Assembly: GCA_947259995.1 (NCBI GenBank)
Contig: CAMYOK010000011.1
Location: 247,900 to 311,899 of the forward strand
Reading direction: 5' to 3'
DNA from: an uncultured Pseudomonadales bacterium
Lineage (GTDB): Bacteria > Pseudomonadota > Gammaproteobacteria > Pseudomonadales > Pseudohongiellaceae
DNA length: 64,000 nt
The position numbers and the translations under genes are program-made. Below are positions 7,734 to 18,069 of this stretch, in pieces (the stretch's first letter is position 1; the number at the start of each line of letters is the position of its first letter). Below the pieces are notes generated by a model. That model made no database searches, was not told the origin of the DNA, and saw nothing but the letters and a program-made list of their open reading frames with translations.

Positions 7734-9226
7734 TACGCTGCTCCTCCACTTAAAGACTGCAGATATAGCAGGCTCGCCTCGGACACATCCAAGAAGCTCT
7801 GCGGGTACATCCCCATCCACACAAGCCCCAATGCCATTAAGGCATAGCAAAGAATCTCCACTAGCGACAAATCTGCTGCATTGCTGTATTCATTCGGGAC
7901 TTGCAGGCTTCCATGCAACACTTTTTGAATGACCCAAAGCGAATACACTGCAGCCAGCACGAGACCAAGGGCTGCAAAAATGGTCGCCACTGGGTTGCTT
8001 TGGAACGCGCCAAGCAGGGACAGAAACTCACCAATGAAATTGCCTAGCCCTGGCATCCCGACGGCCGCCACAGAGAAGAACAACGCCATGGCTGAGAGCA
8101 TTGGCAGTTTTGCCCAAAGGCCATTGAGCTGTCTCATATCGCGGGTGTGGAAGCGAGATTGCAACCCCCCTGCCAACATAAATAGCGCTGCCGAACTCAG
8201 ACCATGGGCGAGCATCGTCATCACGGCCCCTTGCAGCCCATATAAGTTCCACGCGTAAATCCCTAGCAACACGAACCCCATATGGCTGACGCTGGTATAG
8301 GCAATCAAGCGTTTGATGTCTTGCTGTGCGAAAGCCACTTTGGCGCAATAGAGAATTCCCAGCGCGGCAATCGTCATCGCCACCGAAGAGAAACTATCGG
8401 ACGCCTCTGGAAATAGCGGCACAGCAAAACGAATCAACCCATAGGCCCCTGTCTTCAACAACACCCCCGCCAGCAAGACACTGCCGGCAGTCGGCGCCTG
8501 GCTATGCGCATCAGGCAGCCAAGAATGCAGCCCAAAAATAGGCAGCTTAGTCGCAAAGCCGACAAAGAAGCCGAGCATGATCCACGTTTGCAAAGACCCT
8601 ACCAGCGCAATATTTTGCAGATCAAAATAATCGAAACTGAAACGAGCAAACTGCACGTAGTGTAGATAGCTCATCGAGAGAATTGCCATCAACAGAAACA
8701 AACCTGACACTTGCGTATAGAGGAAAAATTTCATCGCCGCGTAGGCACGATTCTCATGCCCCCATATCGCGATAATGAGGTACATCGGTATCAACATGAC
8801 TTCCCAGAAAAAGAAGAACAGGAATAGATCGAGCGCTGTGAACACGCCAACGACTCCGGCGATCGTCCACAATAAATTGAAGTAGAAAAACCCGACTCGT
8901 TCTTTGATTTCATCCCACGCTGCCCCCAAGGCAATGAGGCCAAGGAAAATCGTCAGTAGCAGCAATAGTAAGGAGAGCCCGTCTACCCCCACCAGTAAGG
9001 CGATCCCAAAACGGGGAATCCAAGACCAACTTGCAAGGATCCACCATTGCCCTCCCGGAGACCCCACATCGGGGCCGGAGTTAAGACTGAAAACGAGTAA
9101 CAGCACAGCACTGACTAGCAGGCTAAGCAAGGCCACGACCCGTGGCATTCTTGCGTCAAGAGCTTCGCTAGCCCAAGCGATAGCGCCACCAACAAACAGG
9201 GTTGCAACGAGGATTAGAACGATCAT
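7733..9226 (-). CDS. nuoM: NADH-quinone oxidoreductase subunit M
   Basis: Antiporter-like membrane subunit of complex I (about 497 aa). Conserved blocks include FFFFWEVMLIPMYLIIAIWG (channel Glu), TKLPIFGLHSWLPDAHSQAP and IKRLIAYTSVSHMGFVLLG. ATG 9226 overlaps the nuoL stop as ATGA, with GGGGGTG upstream; a GTG at 9232 is an in-frame alternative adding two residues. Ends TAATG into nuoN. Confidence 0.96.
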   Translation of the reverse strand: MIVLILVATLFVGGAIAWASEALDARMPRVVALLSLLVSAVLLLVFSLNSGPDVGSPGGQWWILASWSWIPRFGIALLVGVDGLSLLLLLLTIFLGLIALGAAWDEIKERVGFFYFNLLWTIAGVVGVFTALDLFLFFFFWEVMLIPMYLIIAIWGHENRAYAAMKFFLYTQVSGLFLLMAILSMSYLHYVQFARFSFDYFDLQNIALVGSLQTWIMLGFFVGFATKLPIFGLHSWLPDAHSQAPTAGSVLLAGVLLKTGAYGLIRFAVPLFPEASDSFSSVAMTIAALGILYCAKVAFAQQDIKRLIAYTSVSHMGFVLLGIYAWNLYGLQGAVMTMLAHGLSSAALFMLAGGLQSRFHTRDMRQLNGLWAKLPMLSAMALFFSVAAVGMPGLGNFIGEFLSLLGAFQSNPVATIFAALGLVLAAVYSLWVIQKVLHGSLQVPNEYSNAADLSLVEILCYALMALGLVWMGMYPQSFLDVSEASLLYLQSLSGGAA

Positions 9227-11121
9227 CGCCACACCCCCAGTCCAATAACGATCACCAAACCAGCCACCAGGCTGATGGCGTACCAGCGCATATTGCCGGT
9301 TTGCGTGAGCACCAATGCGCTATTTGCGAAACGCGCGACGTAGCTAAGGCTATTAAAAACAAGATCAACGATGTCTTTGCGATTGACCTGGGCAAGCGCA
9401 AGAAAGGGTTGCACGAGGAGCGTTTGGTAGAGCTTATCCATGCCCCAACCACTGAACCAGAACCGATTGAGCAGGCCTCCCAGAGGAGAGACAAGCAGCT
9501 GTTTGCGTAGATGCGCACCGGCCTTCTCGTAAGAAAGGCTCCCATAGAGCAACCAACTAATCATCACGCCTAAGATCGGAATTAGAATCATAAGTGCATG
9601 AAGAAACTGGCTCGCGTGGGCTTCTTCATGTAGCGCTCCGTTTGCGAACACGGCGTCTACGGGGACGCTAATTAACCCCCCAAACAAAGACAAAATCGCA
9701 AGGATTAAGAGTGGGAAAAACATGGCCGGGCTAGTGTTCTCTACCACAGCGCCGTGATCATCATGTTGTTGCGTGTCGCGCTGCTCATAGTGAGACTTGC
9801 CGAAAAACACCACAAACACCAAGCGGAAACTATACAGCGCTGTCATAAACGCGCCCAGAACACCTCCAACCCACAAAAGCATTCCATAGCTTGGGTGATC
9901 CAATGCGGCCAAGAGGATGGCATCTTTACTGTAAAAGCCCGAGGTGAATGGCAGAGCCGTTAAGGCGGCGCTACCCACGATGAAACACCAGAATGACACC
10001 GGCAAACGGCGACGCATGGCACCCATCTTGAAGATATCATGCTCGTGATGCAGGCTTAGAATCACGGTACCAGCGGCAAGGAATAGTAGGGCCTTAAAGA
10101 AGGCATGCGTCAATAGATGGAACACCGCCGCAGACCACGCACCGACGCCTAAGGCCAGAAACATATAGCCAATCTGACTGATAGTGGAGTAGGCGAGTAT
10201 GCGTTTGATGTCCCGTTGCATTAGCGCAGTAAACCCCGCCATAAGCAGCGTCGCCAAACCCACAAAGGCGACTATCAATTGCACTGAAGGCGCCAGCTCG
10301 AACAGAATATGCGTGCGCGCAATGAGATACACACCAGCTGTGACCATCGTCGCCGCGTGAATCAAGGCGCTTATCGGTGTAGGCCCCGCCATCGCATCGG
10401 GCAACCAAGTCTGTAAAGGCAGCTGGGCTGATTTACCAACCGCACCGCCCAGCAACAACGCACTAGCAGCAACTGCCACAGCAGAACCGGTACTCCACTG
10501 GGTAGGTGCCAAAAGAAGAATCTCTTGAATATTAAGCGTCCCAAGCTGGCTGAAGAGTAAAAACAGGCCTATCGCCATCGAGGTATCCCCAACCCGAGTG
10601 ACAACGAAGGCTTTACGGGCGGCATACCCATTAGCAGGGTTGTCGTACCAGAACCCAATAAGCAGATAACTACAAAGCCCAACTCCTTCCCAACCCAGAT
10701 ACAAAAGAATCAGATTGTCAGCCAACACGAGTACCAGCATGGACGCGACGAATAAGTTCATATACGAGAAAAATCGTGCGAAGCCTGGGTCATCGGCCAT
10801 GAAGCCGGTTGAGTACAAATGGATCAAGAAGCCGACACCACTAATAATCAGAATCATCACGAGCGTCAGCCCATCTAGGAAGAAGGTAAAGCCCGTGTCC
10901 AGCCCCCCTACTTGCATCCACATCCAGAGCGTCTTGCTAAAGGGCTGCGCGCCTGAGTTTAAAAATTCGATACTGATCATCACAGCCAGTAGAAACGAGA
11001 GTCCAACACTCCCCGCACCAATGATGCCAGCAACGGTTTTTGTCATTCGTCCACGGCTAAGCACAAGCAAGAGAAAGCCTGCGAGGGGAAATGCTGGTAA
11101 GAGTCCAATCCAATTCTGCAT
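9223..11121 (-). CDS. nuoL: NADH-quinone oxidoreductase subunit L
   Basis: Largest antiporter-like subunit of complex I (632 aa), with the distal proton channel and the long lateral helix. Motifs seen: YLGWEGVGLCSYLLIGFW, KSAQLPLQTWLPDAMAGPTP, SALIHAATMVTAGVYLIAR and IKRILAYSTISQIGYM. Follows nuoK by 4 bases and overlaps nuoM. Confidence 0.97.
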   Translation of the reverse strand: MQNWIGLLPAFPLAGFLLLVLSRGRMTKTVAGIIGAGSVGLSFLLAVMISIEFLNSGAQPFSKTLWMWMQVGGLDTGFTFFLDGLTLVMILIISGVGFLIHLYSTGFMADDPGFARFFSYMNLFVASMLVLVLADNLILLYLGWEGVGLCSYLLIGFWYDNPANGYAARKAFVVTRVGDTSMAIGLFLLFSQLGTLNIQEILLLAPTQWSTGSAVAVAASALLLGGAVGKSAQLPLQTWLPDAMAGPTPISALIHAATMVTAGVYLIARTHILFELAPSVQLIVAFVGLATLLMAGFTALMQRDIKRILAYSTISQIGYMFLALGVGAWSAAVFHLLTHAFFKALLFLAAGTVILSLHHEHDIFKMGAMRRRLPVSFWCFIVGSAALTALPFTSGFYSKDAILLAALDHPSYGMLLWVGGVLGAFMTALYSFRLVFVVFFGKSHYEQRDTQQHDDHGAVVENTSPAMFFPLLILAILSLFGGLISVPVDAVFANGALHEEAHASQFLHALMILIPILGVMISWLLYGSLSYEKAGAHLRKQLLVSPLGGLLNRFWFSGWGMDKLYQTLLVQPFLALAQVNRKDIVDLVFNSLSYVARFANSALVLTQTGNMRWYAISLVAGLVIVIGLGVWR

Positions 11122-11125
11122 CGGT

Positions 11126-11434
11126 TTAACCCTTCATCTCGTTAAGAACACTGATATCGACAGTATGGAAGCGTCTGTACATCTGAATGATCAGCCCAAG
11201 CCCAACTGCGACTTCTGCCGCCGCCAAGGTAAGGATCATCAAGAACATGACCTGCCCCTCCGCATGCTGCCAACGCGATGAGGCAACGACAAAGGCCAAA
11301 CCACAGGCGTTGAGCATGATCTCTAAGGACATCAATACAAACACGATATTACGGCGCGTTAGAACGCCCACTAAGCCGCACACGAATAAAATCGCTGCGA
11401 GGATTAAGCCATGTTCGTAGGGAATTGATTCCAT
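11126..11434 (-). CDS. nuoK: NADH-quinone oxidoreductase subunit K
   Basis: Small three-helix membrane subunit of complex I, 102 aa. The conserved buried glutamates are in [14 protein letters not shown] and [13 protein letters not shown]. Starts at ATG 11434, 19 bases after the nuoJ stop. Confidence 0.97.
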   Translation of the reverse strand: MESIPYEHGLILAAILFVCGLVGVLTRRNIVFVLMSLEIMLNACGLAFVVASSRWQHAEGQVMFLMILTLAAAEVAVGLGLIIQMYRRFHTVDISVLNEMKG

Positions 11435-11453
11435 TGTGTCATCTCATCCAAGT

Positions 11454-11936
11454 TTATTTTTTCGCCAAATGGTAGGCCGCGACCAAGCCAGCTAAGAGCA
11501 ACATAGAGGCCAGCTCAACCGCCAATAACCAGGGCCCAAACAACAACACACTGATATCTAGCACGCCGACCTCTACAGGGCTTATCGCGACATCTTGGGT
11601 GAACAGCACGCTGGTCAACTGTGCAAGCAACAATGCCACTAGCGTGCCGGGACCAATCCATAGGCGCGGCTGCATCCACGCCTTCTCCTCATCCTGGGTC
11701 GCCTGCCCTAGGTTCAACATCATCATGACGAACAGGAACAACACCATAATGGCGCCGGCATAGACGATGGCTTCCAACATCGCCGCGAAAGGAGCACCCA
11801 GTGCAAAGAAAATGACGGCAACCGAAAGCAGAGAAATAATGAGATACACCAATGCGTGTACGACGTTGGTGCTGACGATCACCGCAATCGTTGCTATCAG
11901 TGCCACTATGGCCGCTGTATAGAAAAGAAAAATCAT
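11454..11936 (-). CDS. nuoJ: NADH-quinone oxidoreductase subunit J
   Basis: Five-helix membrane subunit of complex I, 160 aa. The pi-bulge region appears as [24 protein letters not shown] 11936 overlaps the nuoI stop (ATGA). Confidence 0.96.
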   Translation of the reverse strand: MIFLFYTAAIVALIATIAVIVSTNVVHALVYLIISLLSVAVIFFALGAPFAAMLEAIVYAGAIMVLFLFVMMMLNLGQATQDEEKAWMQPRLWIGPGTLVALLLAQLTSVLFTQDVAISPVEVGVLDISVLLFGPWLLAVELASMLLLAGLVAAYHLAKK

Positions 11937-12472
11937 GGTAGCAGGCTCCTTACATTCACAGGTGCCTCTTCGTTACGCGCCTCGCCCTTGTCTTTGCCTG
12001 CGATTTTTTTACCGGCGATTCGATAGAAATTATAGTCGTGATACTTCCCGGTACCATTGATCAACAAGTCTTCTTTCTCCCACACCATGTCTTGGCGAAC
12101 ATATTCAGCCATCTCAAAATCTGGGGTCAATTGAATCGCATTGGTCGGGCAGGCTTCCTCGCAAAACCCACACATAATGCAACGCGAAAAATTGATACGG
12201 AAAAACTCCGGATACCAACGCCCTTCTTCGTCTTCGGCTTTTTGTAAGGCAATGCAATCCACCGGACACGCAACCGCACAAAGATTACAGGCCACGCATC
12301 TTTCCTCGCCATCAGGATCGCGGCTTAGGATGATACGACCGCGCCAGCGCGCAGCCATCTGCGGTTGTACATCGGGGTACTCTACGGTGTCAGTCTTGGC
12401 AAAGGCATGCATGAATACACGCCATAAGGTGACGCATTGACTGCCTAGAGTGTCTTTAATCAGCCTAAACAT
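11933..12472 (-). CDS. nuoI: NADH-quinone oxidoreductase subunit I (two 4Fe-4S clusters)
   Basis: Ferredoxin-like peripheral-arm subunit carrying clusters N6a and N6b on the electron path to quinone. Two motifs are intact: C59-x2-C62-x2-C65-x3-C69-P and C98-x2-C101-x2-C104-x3-C108-P. 179 aa. The true start is ATG 12472, sharing one base with the nuoH stop (TAATG); upstream in-frame codons belong to nuoH sequence. Confidence 0.97.
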   Translation of the reverse strand: MFRLIKDTLGSQCVTLWRVFMHAFAKTDTVEYPDVQPQMAARWRGRIILSRDPDGEERCVACNLCAVACPVDCIALQKAEDEEGRWYPEFFRINFSRCIMCGFCEEACPTNAIQLTPDFEMAEYVRQDMVWEKEDLLINGTGKYHDYNFYRIAGKKIAGKDKGEARNEEAPVNVRSLLP

Positions 12473-13434
12473 TACAGACCCTCCTGCCACAGGATATAGG
12501 CGCCTGTGAGCACTAGATTGAGCAATGAGAGTGGTAGCAAGAACAACCACCCATAGTTCATTAGCTGGTCGTAGCGTGGTCGTGGAATGGCAGCGCGCAG
12601 TAGCACAAAAAACGCGATAAAAAAGCTCGCCTTTAATACAAACCACACAATAGGCGGTAAGAATGCGGGGCCTAGCCAGCCGCCAAAAAACAGCACCACC
12701 ATCAATGATGAGACTAGCACCACACCAAGGTATTCCCCCACGAAAAACATGCCAAACTTCATTCCGGAATATTCGGTATGATACCCCGCCACAATCTCTT
12801 GTTCGGCCTCTGGGATATCAAAGGGCAAACGATGACTCTCGGCAATGCCGGCAATAAGAAATATCACAAAACCGACAAATTGCGGAATGATGAACCAGCC
12901 ATCGCTTTGTGAAAGCACGATTTCGCGAAGATTAAATGAGCCTGCTAAGGCCACAACGCCTAGCAAAGAGATTCCCATAAACACTTCGTAACTGACCATT
13001 TGTGCGGCGGCACGCAAGCTGCCCAGCAAAGCATATTTATTATTCGAAGAGAGCCCGCCGAGCATGACGCTATACGCACCGAGCGAGGCCATCGCCAACA
13101 CAAATAGCACGCCAATATCCGAATCGATAACACCAACTCCTGGCGCGAATGGGATCACCGAAAAACTCAACAGAATCACAACCATGATGATCGGTGGGGC
13201 AAGGATGAAACTGAATTTATCGGCGAACGGCGGTACCCAATCCTCTTTTGTGAAAATCTTGATCATGTCTGCCACCACCTGCAGCAGACCAAATGGCCCT
13301 ACGCGATTTGGTCCTAAGCGCTCTTGCCATAGCCCAAGCAAGCGTCGTTCAACCCAGATCAGCATCGCGGCGACAATAATCACAGTGAACAGAATCGCCC
13401 CAATACTCAGTGCAGACCCCACTTCAAAACTCAT
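12472..13434 (-). CDS. nuoH: NADH-quinone oxidoreductase subunit H
   Basis: Membrane subunit forming much of the quinone-binding chamber, 320 aa, about eight helices. Conserved blocks: [35 protein letters not shown] and [20 protein letters not shown] with the acidic E-channel loop. Starts 3 bases after the nuoG stop. Confidence 0.97.
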   Translation of the reverse strand: MSFEVGSALSIGAILFTVIIVAAMLIWVERRLLGLWQERLGPNRVGPFGLLQVVADMIKIFTKEDWVPPFADKFSFILAPPIIMVVILLSFSVIPFAPGVGVIDSDIGVLFVLAMASLGAYSVMLGGLSSNNKYALLGSLRAAAQMVSYEVFMGISLLGVVALAGSFNLREIVLSQSDGWFIIPQFVGFVIFLIAGIAESHRLPFDIPEAEQEIVAGYHTEYSGMKFGMFFVGEYLGVVLVSSLMVVLFFGGWLGPAFLPPIVWFVLKASFFIAFFVLLRAAIPRPRYDQLMNYGWLFLLPLSLLNLVLTGAYILWQEGL

Positions 13435-13437
13435 TGT

Positions 13438-16230
13438 CTAGGCCTCCCTTGCTAGTGCATCTTTAATGAGCAAATGATCGAACATGGCGCGACTGCTGGC
13501 GATATGCGAATCCTCATCTGGCACTGCCTGCAATGTGATTTCACCCAACAGCAAGGCATACTTATCCACTTCGTTTGCAGGGTAAATGCCAATACAGTTT
13601 GGCGCGATCTGACGACGAATAATGACGGGTAATTGCACTCGTCCAGTTTGTGTCGTGATGTCGACTAGGCCATGTTGGCGAATACCACAGGCCAGCGCCA
13701 ACTCCTGTCCAATACATGCATAGGGCCCCAGCGAACGCGCTTGAATAGCTGGCGCATTGGCACTTATTTCATCGCTGCCGAACAGTTGTGAAATAATAAA
13801 ACACGTGAGCTTTTCATCGCGTTTTGCAGAAATAGCATCATAAGCAGTCTCTGTGCTTTGCCGAACACATAGCAATTCGCCCTTGCTGCCTTGCTGAAGC
13901 TCGCCATTGATTTCTTGTTGAAATTTGCTGATCGACTGATTCGAGTTCCACGCTGGCGACCATGGTGAAGCCATCAGGCTGCTGTCTTTTTGCAACATCA
14001 CGCCCTCCATTGAGAACGCCAAGGCAGACGCGCGATCTTGTTCTTGCTGTGACTCATGCACATGATCTTGTGCGTGCATTGCCGTGCGACCGCTAAAACG
14101 ATGGCTTTGGCGTGGACTCTTTAACGACGCACTGATGCCAACACGTGGCGGACGCAGTTGCGTCAGTGCGCTGAAAGCATCATTGGCTCGTGCGAACTCT
14201 TGCATAATGAGCTCGCTCGACACACCGCATTCCTGCATTGGATCCAGCGCACTTAATCGTTCATAGGAGGCAAGAATATCCTCGCTAGGTCGGAACACTT
14301 GATAACTGCTTTGCGCTCGCCCTTCGTAATTTATCCAAGTGCCATGTTGCTCAAAAACACTTGAGCTGGGGAGTAGTAACTGAGCCTGCTCGTTGAAGCG
14401 GTTGTGCAATTGATCCATTACAATCAATGGGACTCCGCCTGCCATTGCCTCTGCGAGCGCGGTTTGCGATGTTCGCAAACTGAGGTCGTTTTCCATAACA
14501 ATGGCTGCATCGGCTGACCCACTGGCGAGTCTCTGCAATGCGGCTCGCAAGGGTTTACCGCCGGTTTCCAGCAATAGCGCCATACCAAGGCTATTGGCCT
14601 CAGGCATTGCAAAGCACAGCGCCACTGGGTTTTGCTCCGCGCTATTGTGTTTGCGGTAGGCTCGCAGGGCTTTGGCGACATTCACACAGGCCTTCACGAG
14701 TGCTGGAGACTCGGCGCTAATACCAGAGACTAAACAAGGGTTCTTTGCCTGACATAGCTGCGCGGCGATACTGCTAGAGAGGGCTTCATCCACTTCATTG
14801 CTTGCCGTGGGCTTAAGGGCATCTGGGTCAATCGCATGCGCTACCGCTTGCAACAGGTGGATTTGATTGTCTAATTGCAATAAGTGCGTTGCACTAGCAA
14901 CGTCATCCAAACGGCTACCTTGCGGACTTACAATAATCAAAGGGCTACGGGTATTTTGCGCAAGTTCGCGCACGGCAGCATCCTGCCACAGTGGAATACG
15001 TGCCTCGTTTGCGAGATCAGTCGCAGCATTACGGCCAGCTTGACGAATAGCCAGCGCAAGGCGAGCTGAAGTGTTGGTAATATCCTCATTAACAACTAAG
15101 ACACAATCGGAGCGTTCAATCTGGCGCACATCCGGACAATACAGGCCAGGCTCACGCAGACTTTTAAGTACCTCTTGCAGACAGTCGAACTGAGCATCGC
15201 TGAAGCCTGCATAGAAGTTTTCTACTCCGACTCGATCGCGCAGTGCGATGTTGCTCTCTAGAGTTGCTCTCGGAGAACCTATCCCAATGACATCGCCACC
15301 GGTCATGGCCGCAAATTGGCGCTTTGCTTCGAGTGACGACAGGGGTTTGAATTCTGCTTCCTGTCCATGCCGGTAAAGTGCCTTGCCTACACGCTGTTTG
15401 CTGCTGTTAGCGTCATACCCAAACCGGCCTCGGTCACAAATAAAATAACCATTAATATCATGATGATAGCGATTCACTACCCGACGCAGTGTGCCATAAC
15501 GCTCCCCCGGCGCGGTATTGCAGCCAACACCACAACCGGCACAAATAGAGGGAGCCGTTTGCAGGTCCCATTTGCGTGTGTAATGAGCACTGAACGTCTT
15601 ATCGGTAAAAACACCTGTTGGGCAGACTTCAGCCAAGTTGCCACTGAATTCATTCTCTAAGACCCCCTCTTCATGACGACCAAAATACACATGGTGATGA
15701 GAACCTAGCGCCGCAAGGTCTTCTCCACCCGCATAATCGTTGTAGAAGCGCACGCAACGATAACAGGCAATACATCGATTCATCTCATGGCCGATGAAAG
15801 GCCCGAGATTCTGATTGCGATGAGTCACTTTTTTGAAATCGTAGCGCCTGTAATTATGGCCTGACATCTGCGTCATATCTTGAAGGTGACACTCGCCCCC
15901 TTCTTCACAGACCGGACAATCGTGAGGGTGGCTAATCATCAAACTCTCGATGACATGACTTCTAAAATCTGTTGCCTGTTGATCGTTAATCGAAATGATG
16001 CTGCCGTCGCTCGCGGGCGTCATACACGCCATGACAATAGTGCCTTTTTTATCCTCTTCATTGCGGTATTGTTTCACCGCGCATTGGCGACAGGCACCGA
16101 CAGAGCCCATACAAGGGTGCCAGCAGAAATAGGGCAGATCGAGCCCCTGAGACAAACACTCTTGCAAGAGGTTATTCTCGGGGTTCACGTCGTATTCAAT
16201 GCCATCAACGCTTATTTTTGCCACGGACAA
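13438..16230 (-). CDS. nuoG: NADH-quinone oxidoreductase subunit G
   Basis: Large iron-sulfur subunit of complex I (930 aa). An N-terminal 2Fe-2S domain (CWHPCMGSVGACRQCAVK), the HDCPVCEEGGECHLQD block with the N5 histidine region, and CIACYRCVRFYND are followed by the extra N7 cluster ligands (CAGCGVGCNTAPGERYG, then ICDRGRFGYD), as in E. coli, and a degenerate molybdopterin-oxidoreductase fold. The region around residues 690-780 is low in recognisable conservation and rich in Gln/Ser, a likely lineage-specific insertion. The start overlaps the end of nuoF by 19 bases. Confidence 0.96.
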   Translation of the reverse strand: MSVAKISVDGIEYDVNPENNLLQECLSQGLDLPYFCWHPCMGSVGACRQCAVKQYRNEEDKKGTIVMACMTPASDGSIISINDQQATDFRSHVIESLMISHPHDCPVCEEGGECHLQDMTQMSGHNYRRYDFKKVTHRNQNLGPFIGHEMNRCIACYRCVRFYNDYAGGEDLAALGSHHHVYFGRHEEGVLENEFSGNLAEVCPTGVFTDKTFSAHYTRKWDLQTAPSICAGCGVGCNTAPGERYGTLRRVVNRYHHDINGYFICDRGRFGYDANSSKQRVGKALYRHGQEAEFKPLSSLEAKRQFAAMTGGDVIGIGSPRATLESNIALRDRVGVENFYAGFSDAQFDCLQEVLKSLREPGLYCPDVRQIERSDCVLVVNEDITNTSARLALAIRQAGRNAATDLANEARIPLWQDAAVRELAQNTRSPLIIVSPQGSRLDDVASATHLLQLDNQIHLLQAVAHAIDPDALKPTASNEVDEALSSSIAAQLCQAKNPCLVSGISAESPALVKACVNVAKALRAYRKHNSAEQNPVALCFAMPEANSLGMALLLETGGKPLRAALQRLASGSADAAIVMENDLSLRTSQTALAEAMAGGVPLIVMDQLHNRFNEQAQLLLPSSSVFEQHGTWINYEGRAQSSYQVFRPSEDILASYERLSALDPMQECGVSSELIMQEFARANDAFSALTQLRPPRVGISASLKSPRQSHRFSGRTAMHAQDHVHESQQEQDRASALAFSMEGVMLQKDSSLMASPWSPAWNSNQSISKFQQEINGELQQGSKGELLCVRQSTETAYDAISAKRDEKLTCFIISQLFGSDEISANAPAIQARSLGPYACIGQELALACGIRQHGLVDITTQTGRVQLPVIIRRQIAPNCIGIYPANEVDKYALLLGEITLQAVPDEDSHIASSRAMFDHLLIKDALAREA

Positions 16231-17492
16231 GCTCCCGTTCGAATATGGGCTTCGAAGTCGTCTCGAAAATGTTTAAGAGCACTCCCAAGCGGTGCCATTG
16301 CGCCTGGCGCCAGAGCACAGAAAGTGCGGCCTGGCCCCAGGTACTCTAAATGTTCAGTGAGTATTTGCAGGTCACTCTCCTGCCCCTGCCCAGACTCCAA
16401 ACGTCTAAAAATACTATCGACCCAAGGCAAGCCATCGCGGCAGGGCGTACACCACCCACAGGACTCATGACTGAAGAAACGCATGAGATTGCCTACCATG
16501 CCAACAGGACATGTGTGGTCATCTAGAATAATCATCGTGCCCGTGGCGAGACGACTGCCGGCCTTGCCGATCACGTCATAATCGAGAGTTAAGTCCAGGT
16601 GCTCGGGCAATAAAAAATCGGTGGAGCCGCCGCCGGGCAGGAAGGCGCGTAACTGATAGCCATCGCTCATGCCTCCGGCTAGACCGTCGACTAACTCCCG
16701 GATTGGCGTGCCTAATGGCAACTCCCAACACCCTGGGTGCTTTACCCTGCCGCTAACACCGAATAGCTTGGTGCCAGCATCCTCGCCTTTGCCCAAATCT
16801 TTATACCACTGTGTCCCATAACGGATTATTCCGGGAAGATTGCACAAGGTCTCAACGTTGTTCACGATCGTTGGTTTGCCCCACAGACCACTGACTTGCG
16901 GGAAAGGAGGTTTGGCGCGCGGGTTTGCTCGCTTACCTTCGAGCGCATTGAGCAGCGCGGTTTCTTCTCCACAGATGTAACGCCCAGCACTGGTGTGCAG
17001 GATAATCTCCAAATCAAAACCCGAGCCCTGTATGTTCTTGCCTAGCAGCCCTTGTTCTTTCGCCTGGCCAATCGCGGTTCGCAATAGCGTTTCTGCACGC
17101 AAATACTCGCCACGCAAGAAAATGTAAGCTGTATTGGCCTGAATGGTATAGGCGGCAATGAGCATGCCCTCAATCAATAGATGCGGATCTCCCTCCATCA
17201 GCAGTCGATCTTTAAAAGTCCCAGGCTCCATTTCATCGGCATTGACGACGAGGTATTTGGTTTTTGGGGCATTCTCGCCCGTAGGCACAAAGCTCCATTT
17301 AAGCCCCGTAGGGAAGCCTGCCCCGCCGCGACCTTTCAAACCTGAGTTCTTCACTGTCTCAAGCACATCGGCGGGGGCCATCTCTTTGAGCATCCGCAAT
17401 ACGCCATCATAGCCACCCGCATGACGGTACAAGCCAAAATCGAATGGCTCCCGTTTCATGTCTATGTTCTTGGTTAATGGCGTATCGGTCAT
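16212..17492 (-). CDS. nuoF: NADH-quinone oxidoreductase subunit F
   Basis: NADH- and FMN-binding subunit with cluster N3, 426 aa. GLKGRGGAGFPTGLKWSF (51-68) and the RYICGEETALLNALEGKR block (171-188) bind FMN and NADH; cluster ligands are C345, C348, C351 and C392. Starts 18 bases after the nuoE stop and runs 19 bases into nuoG. Confidence 0.97.
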   Translation of the reverse strand: MTDTPLTKNIDMKREPFDFGLYRHAGGYDGVLRMLKEMAPADVLETVKNSGLKGRGGAGFPTGLKWSFVPTGENAPKTKYLVVNADEMEPGTFKDRLLMEGDPHLLIEGMLIAAYTIQANTAYIFLRGEYLRAETLLRTAIGQAKEQGLLGKNIQGSGFDLEIILHTSAGRYICGEETALLNALEGKRANPRAKPPFPQVSGLWGKPTIVNNVETLCNLPGIIRYGTQWYKDLGKGEDAGTKLFGVSGRVKHPGCWELPLGTPIRELVDGLAGGMSDGYQLRAFLPGGGSTDFLLPEHLDLTLDYDVIGKAGSRLATGTMIILDDHTCPVGMVGNLMRFFSHESCGWCTPCRDGLPWVDSIFRRLESGQGQESDLQILTEHLEYLGPGRTFCALAPGAMAPLGSALKHFRDDFEAHIRTGACPWQK

Positions 17493-17510
17493 TGCAAGGC
17501 TCTCGAGTAA

Positions 17511-18035
17511 TTATTCGCGTTCAGCACTTTCTGCGAGTATTTCGTTTATCTTTTCAATACTTAAATTGCGCTGTTGCTCCCCATCCATCAGCATTACAGG
17601 TGCACGATCGCAATCGCCAAGGCAGGGCACAGGAATCAGGGTGAATTGGCCATCAGCGGTAGTCTCTCCATAATCAATTCCAAGGCGTTCGCTGATATGT
17701 GCCTTAATTTGTTCACAACCCATGATGTAGCAGCTGACGCTATTGCAGAACAACATCACTTTGCGGCCTACCGGTTGCCTAAAGATCAGATTGAAAAATG
17801 TCGCCACGCCATCTAACTCGTGTGCCGACATCTCTAGAAAATTCGCGACTGCTAACAGGCTTTCATCTGATACCCAACCTTGATGCTTCTGCACGATCTT
17901 CAGTGCTTCCAAGCCCACCGCACGTTTATCTGGATACAGCGTGAGTTCATGTTCTATGTCATGCACTTCCTGCTCTGTTAGCGTGCGCGCCTGAACTCTT
18001 GGCGCGGTACTGGCAATGAGTTGACTATTGGTCAT
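17511..18035 (-). CDS. nuoE: NADH-quinone oxidoreductase subunit E
   Basis: Thioredoxin-like 2Fe-2S (N1a) subunit, 174 aa. Ligands C97, C102, C138 and C142 are in place (FCNSVSC and PCLGDCDRAP). ATG 18035 is preceded by GGAGGA, which decides against the longer open frame reaching 18110. It starts 34 bases after the nuoCD stop. Confidence 0.96.
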   Translation of the reverse strand: MTNSQLIASTAPRVQARTLTEQEVHDIEHELTLYPDKRAVGLEALKIVQKHQGWVSDESLLAVANFLEMSAHELDGVATFFNLIFRQPVGRKVMLFCNSVSCYIMGCEQIKAHISERLGIDYGETTADGQFTLIPVPCLGDCDRAPVMLMDGEQQRNLSIEKINEILAESAERE

Positions 18036-18069
18036 TGCTTCCTCCGAAACTGTTTCGCGCTCAATGCTT

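Noticed and set aside
10715..11281. 188-residue open frame opposite nuoL/nuoK
   Set aside because: Composition is that of an antisense shadow (Ser/Pro/Arg/Lys-rich) and it spans two certain genes.
15880..16470. 196-residue open frame opposite nuoG/nuoF
   Set aside because: Antisense to conserved iron-sulfur domains on the other strand.
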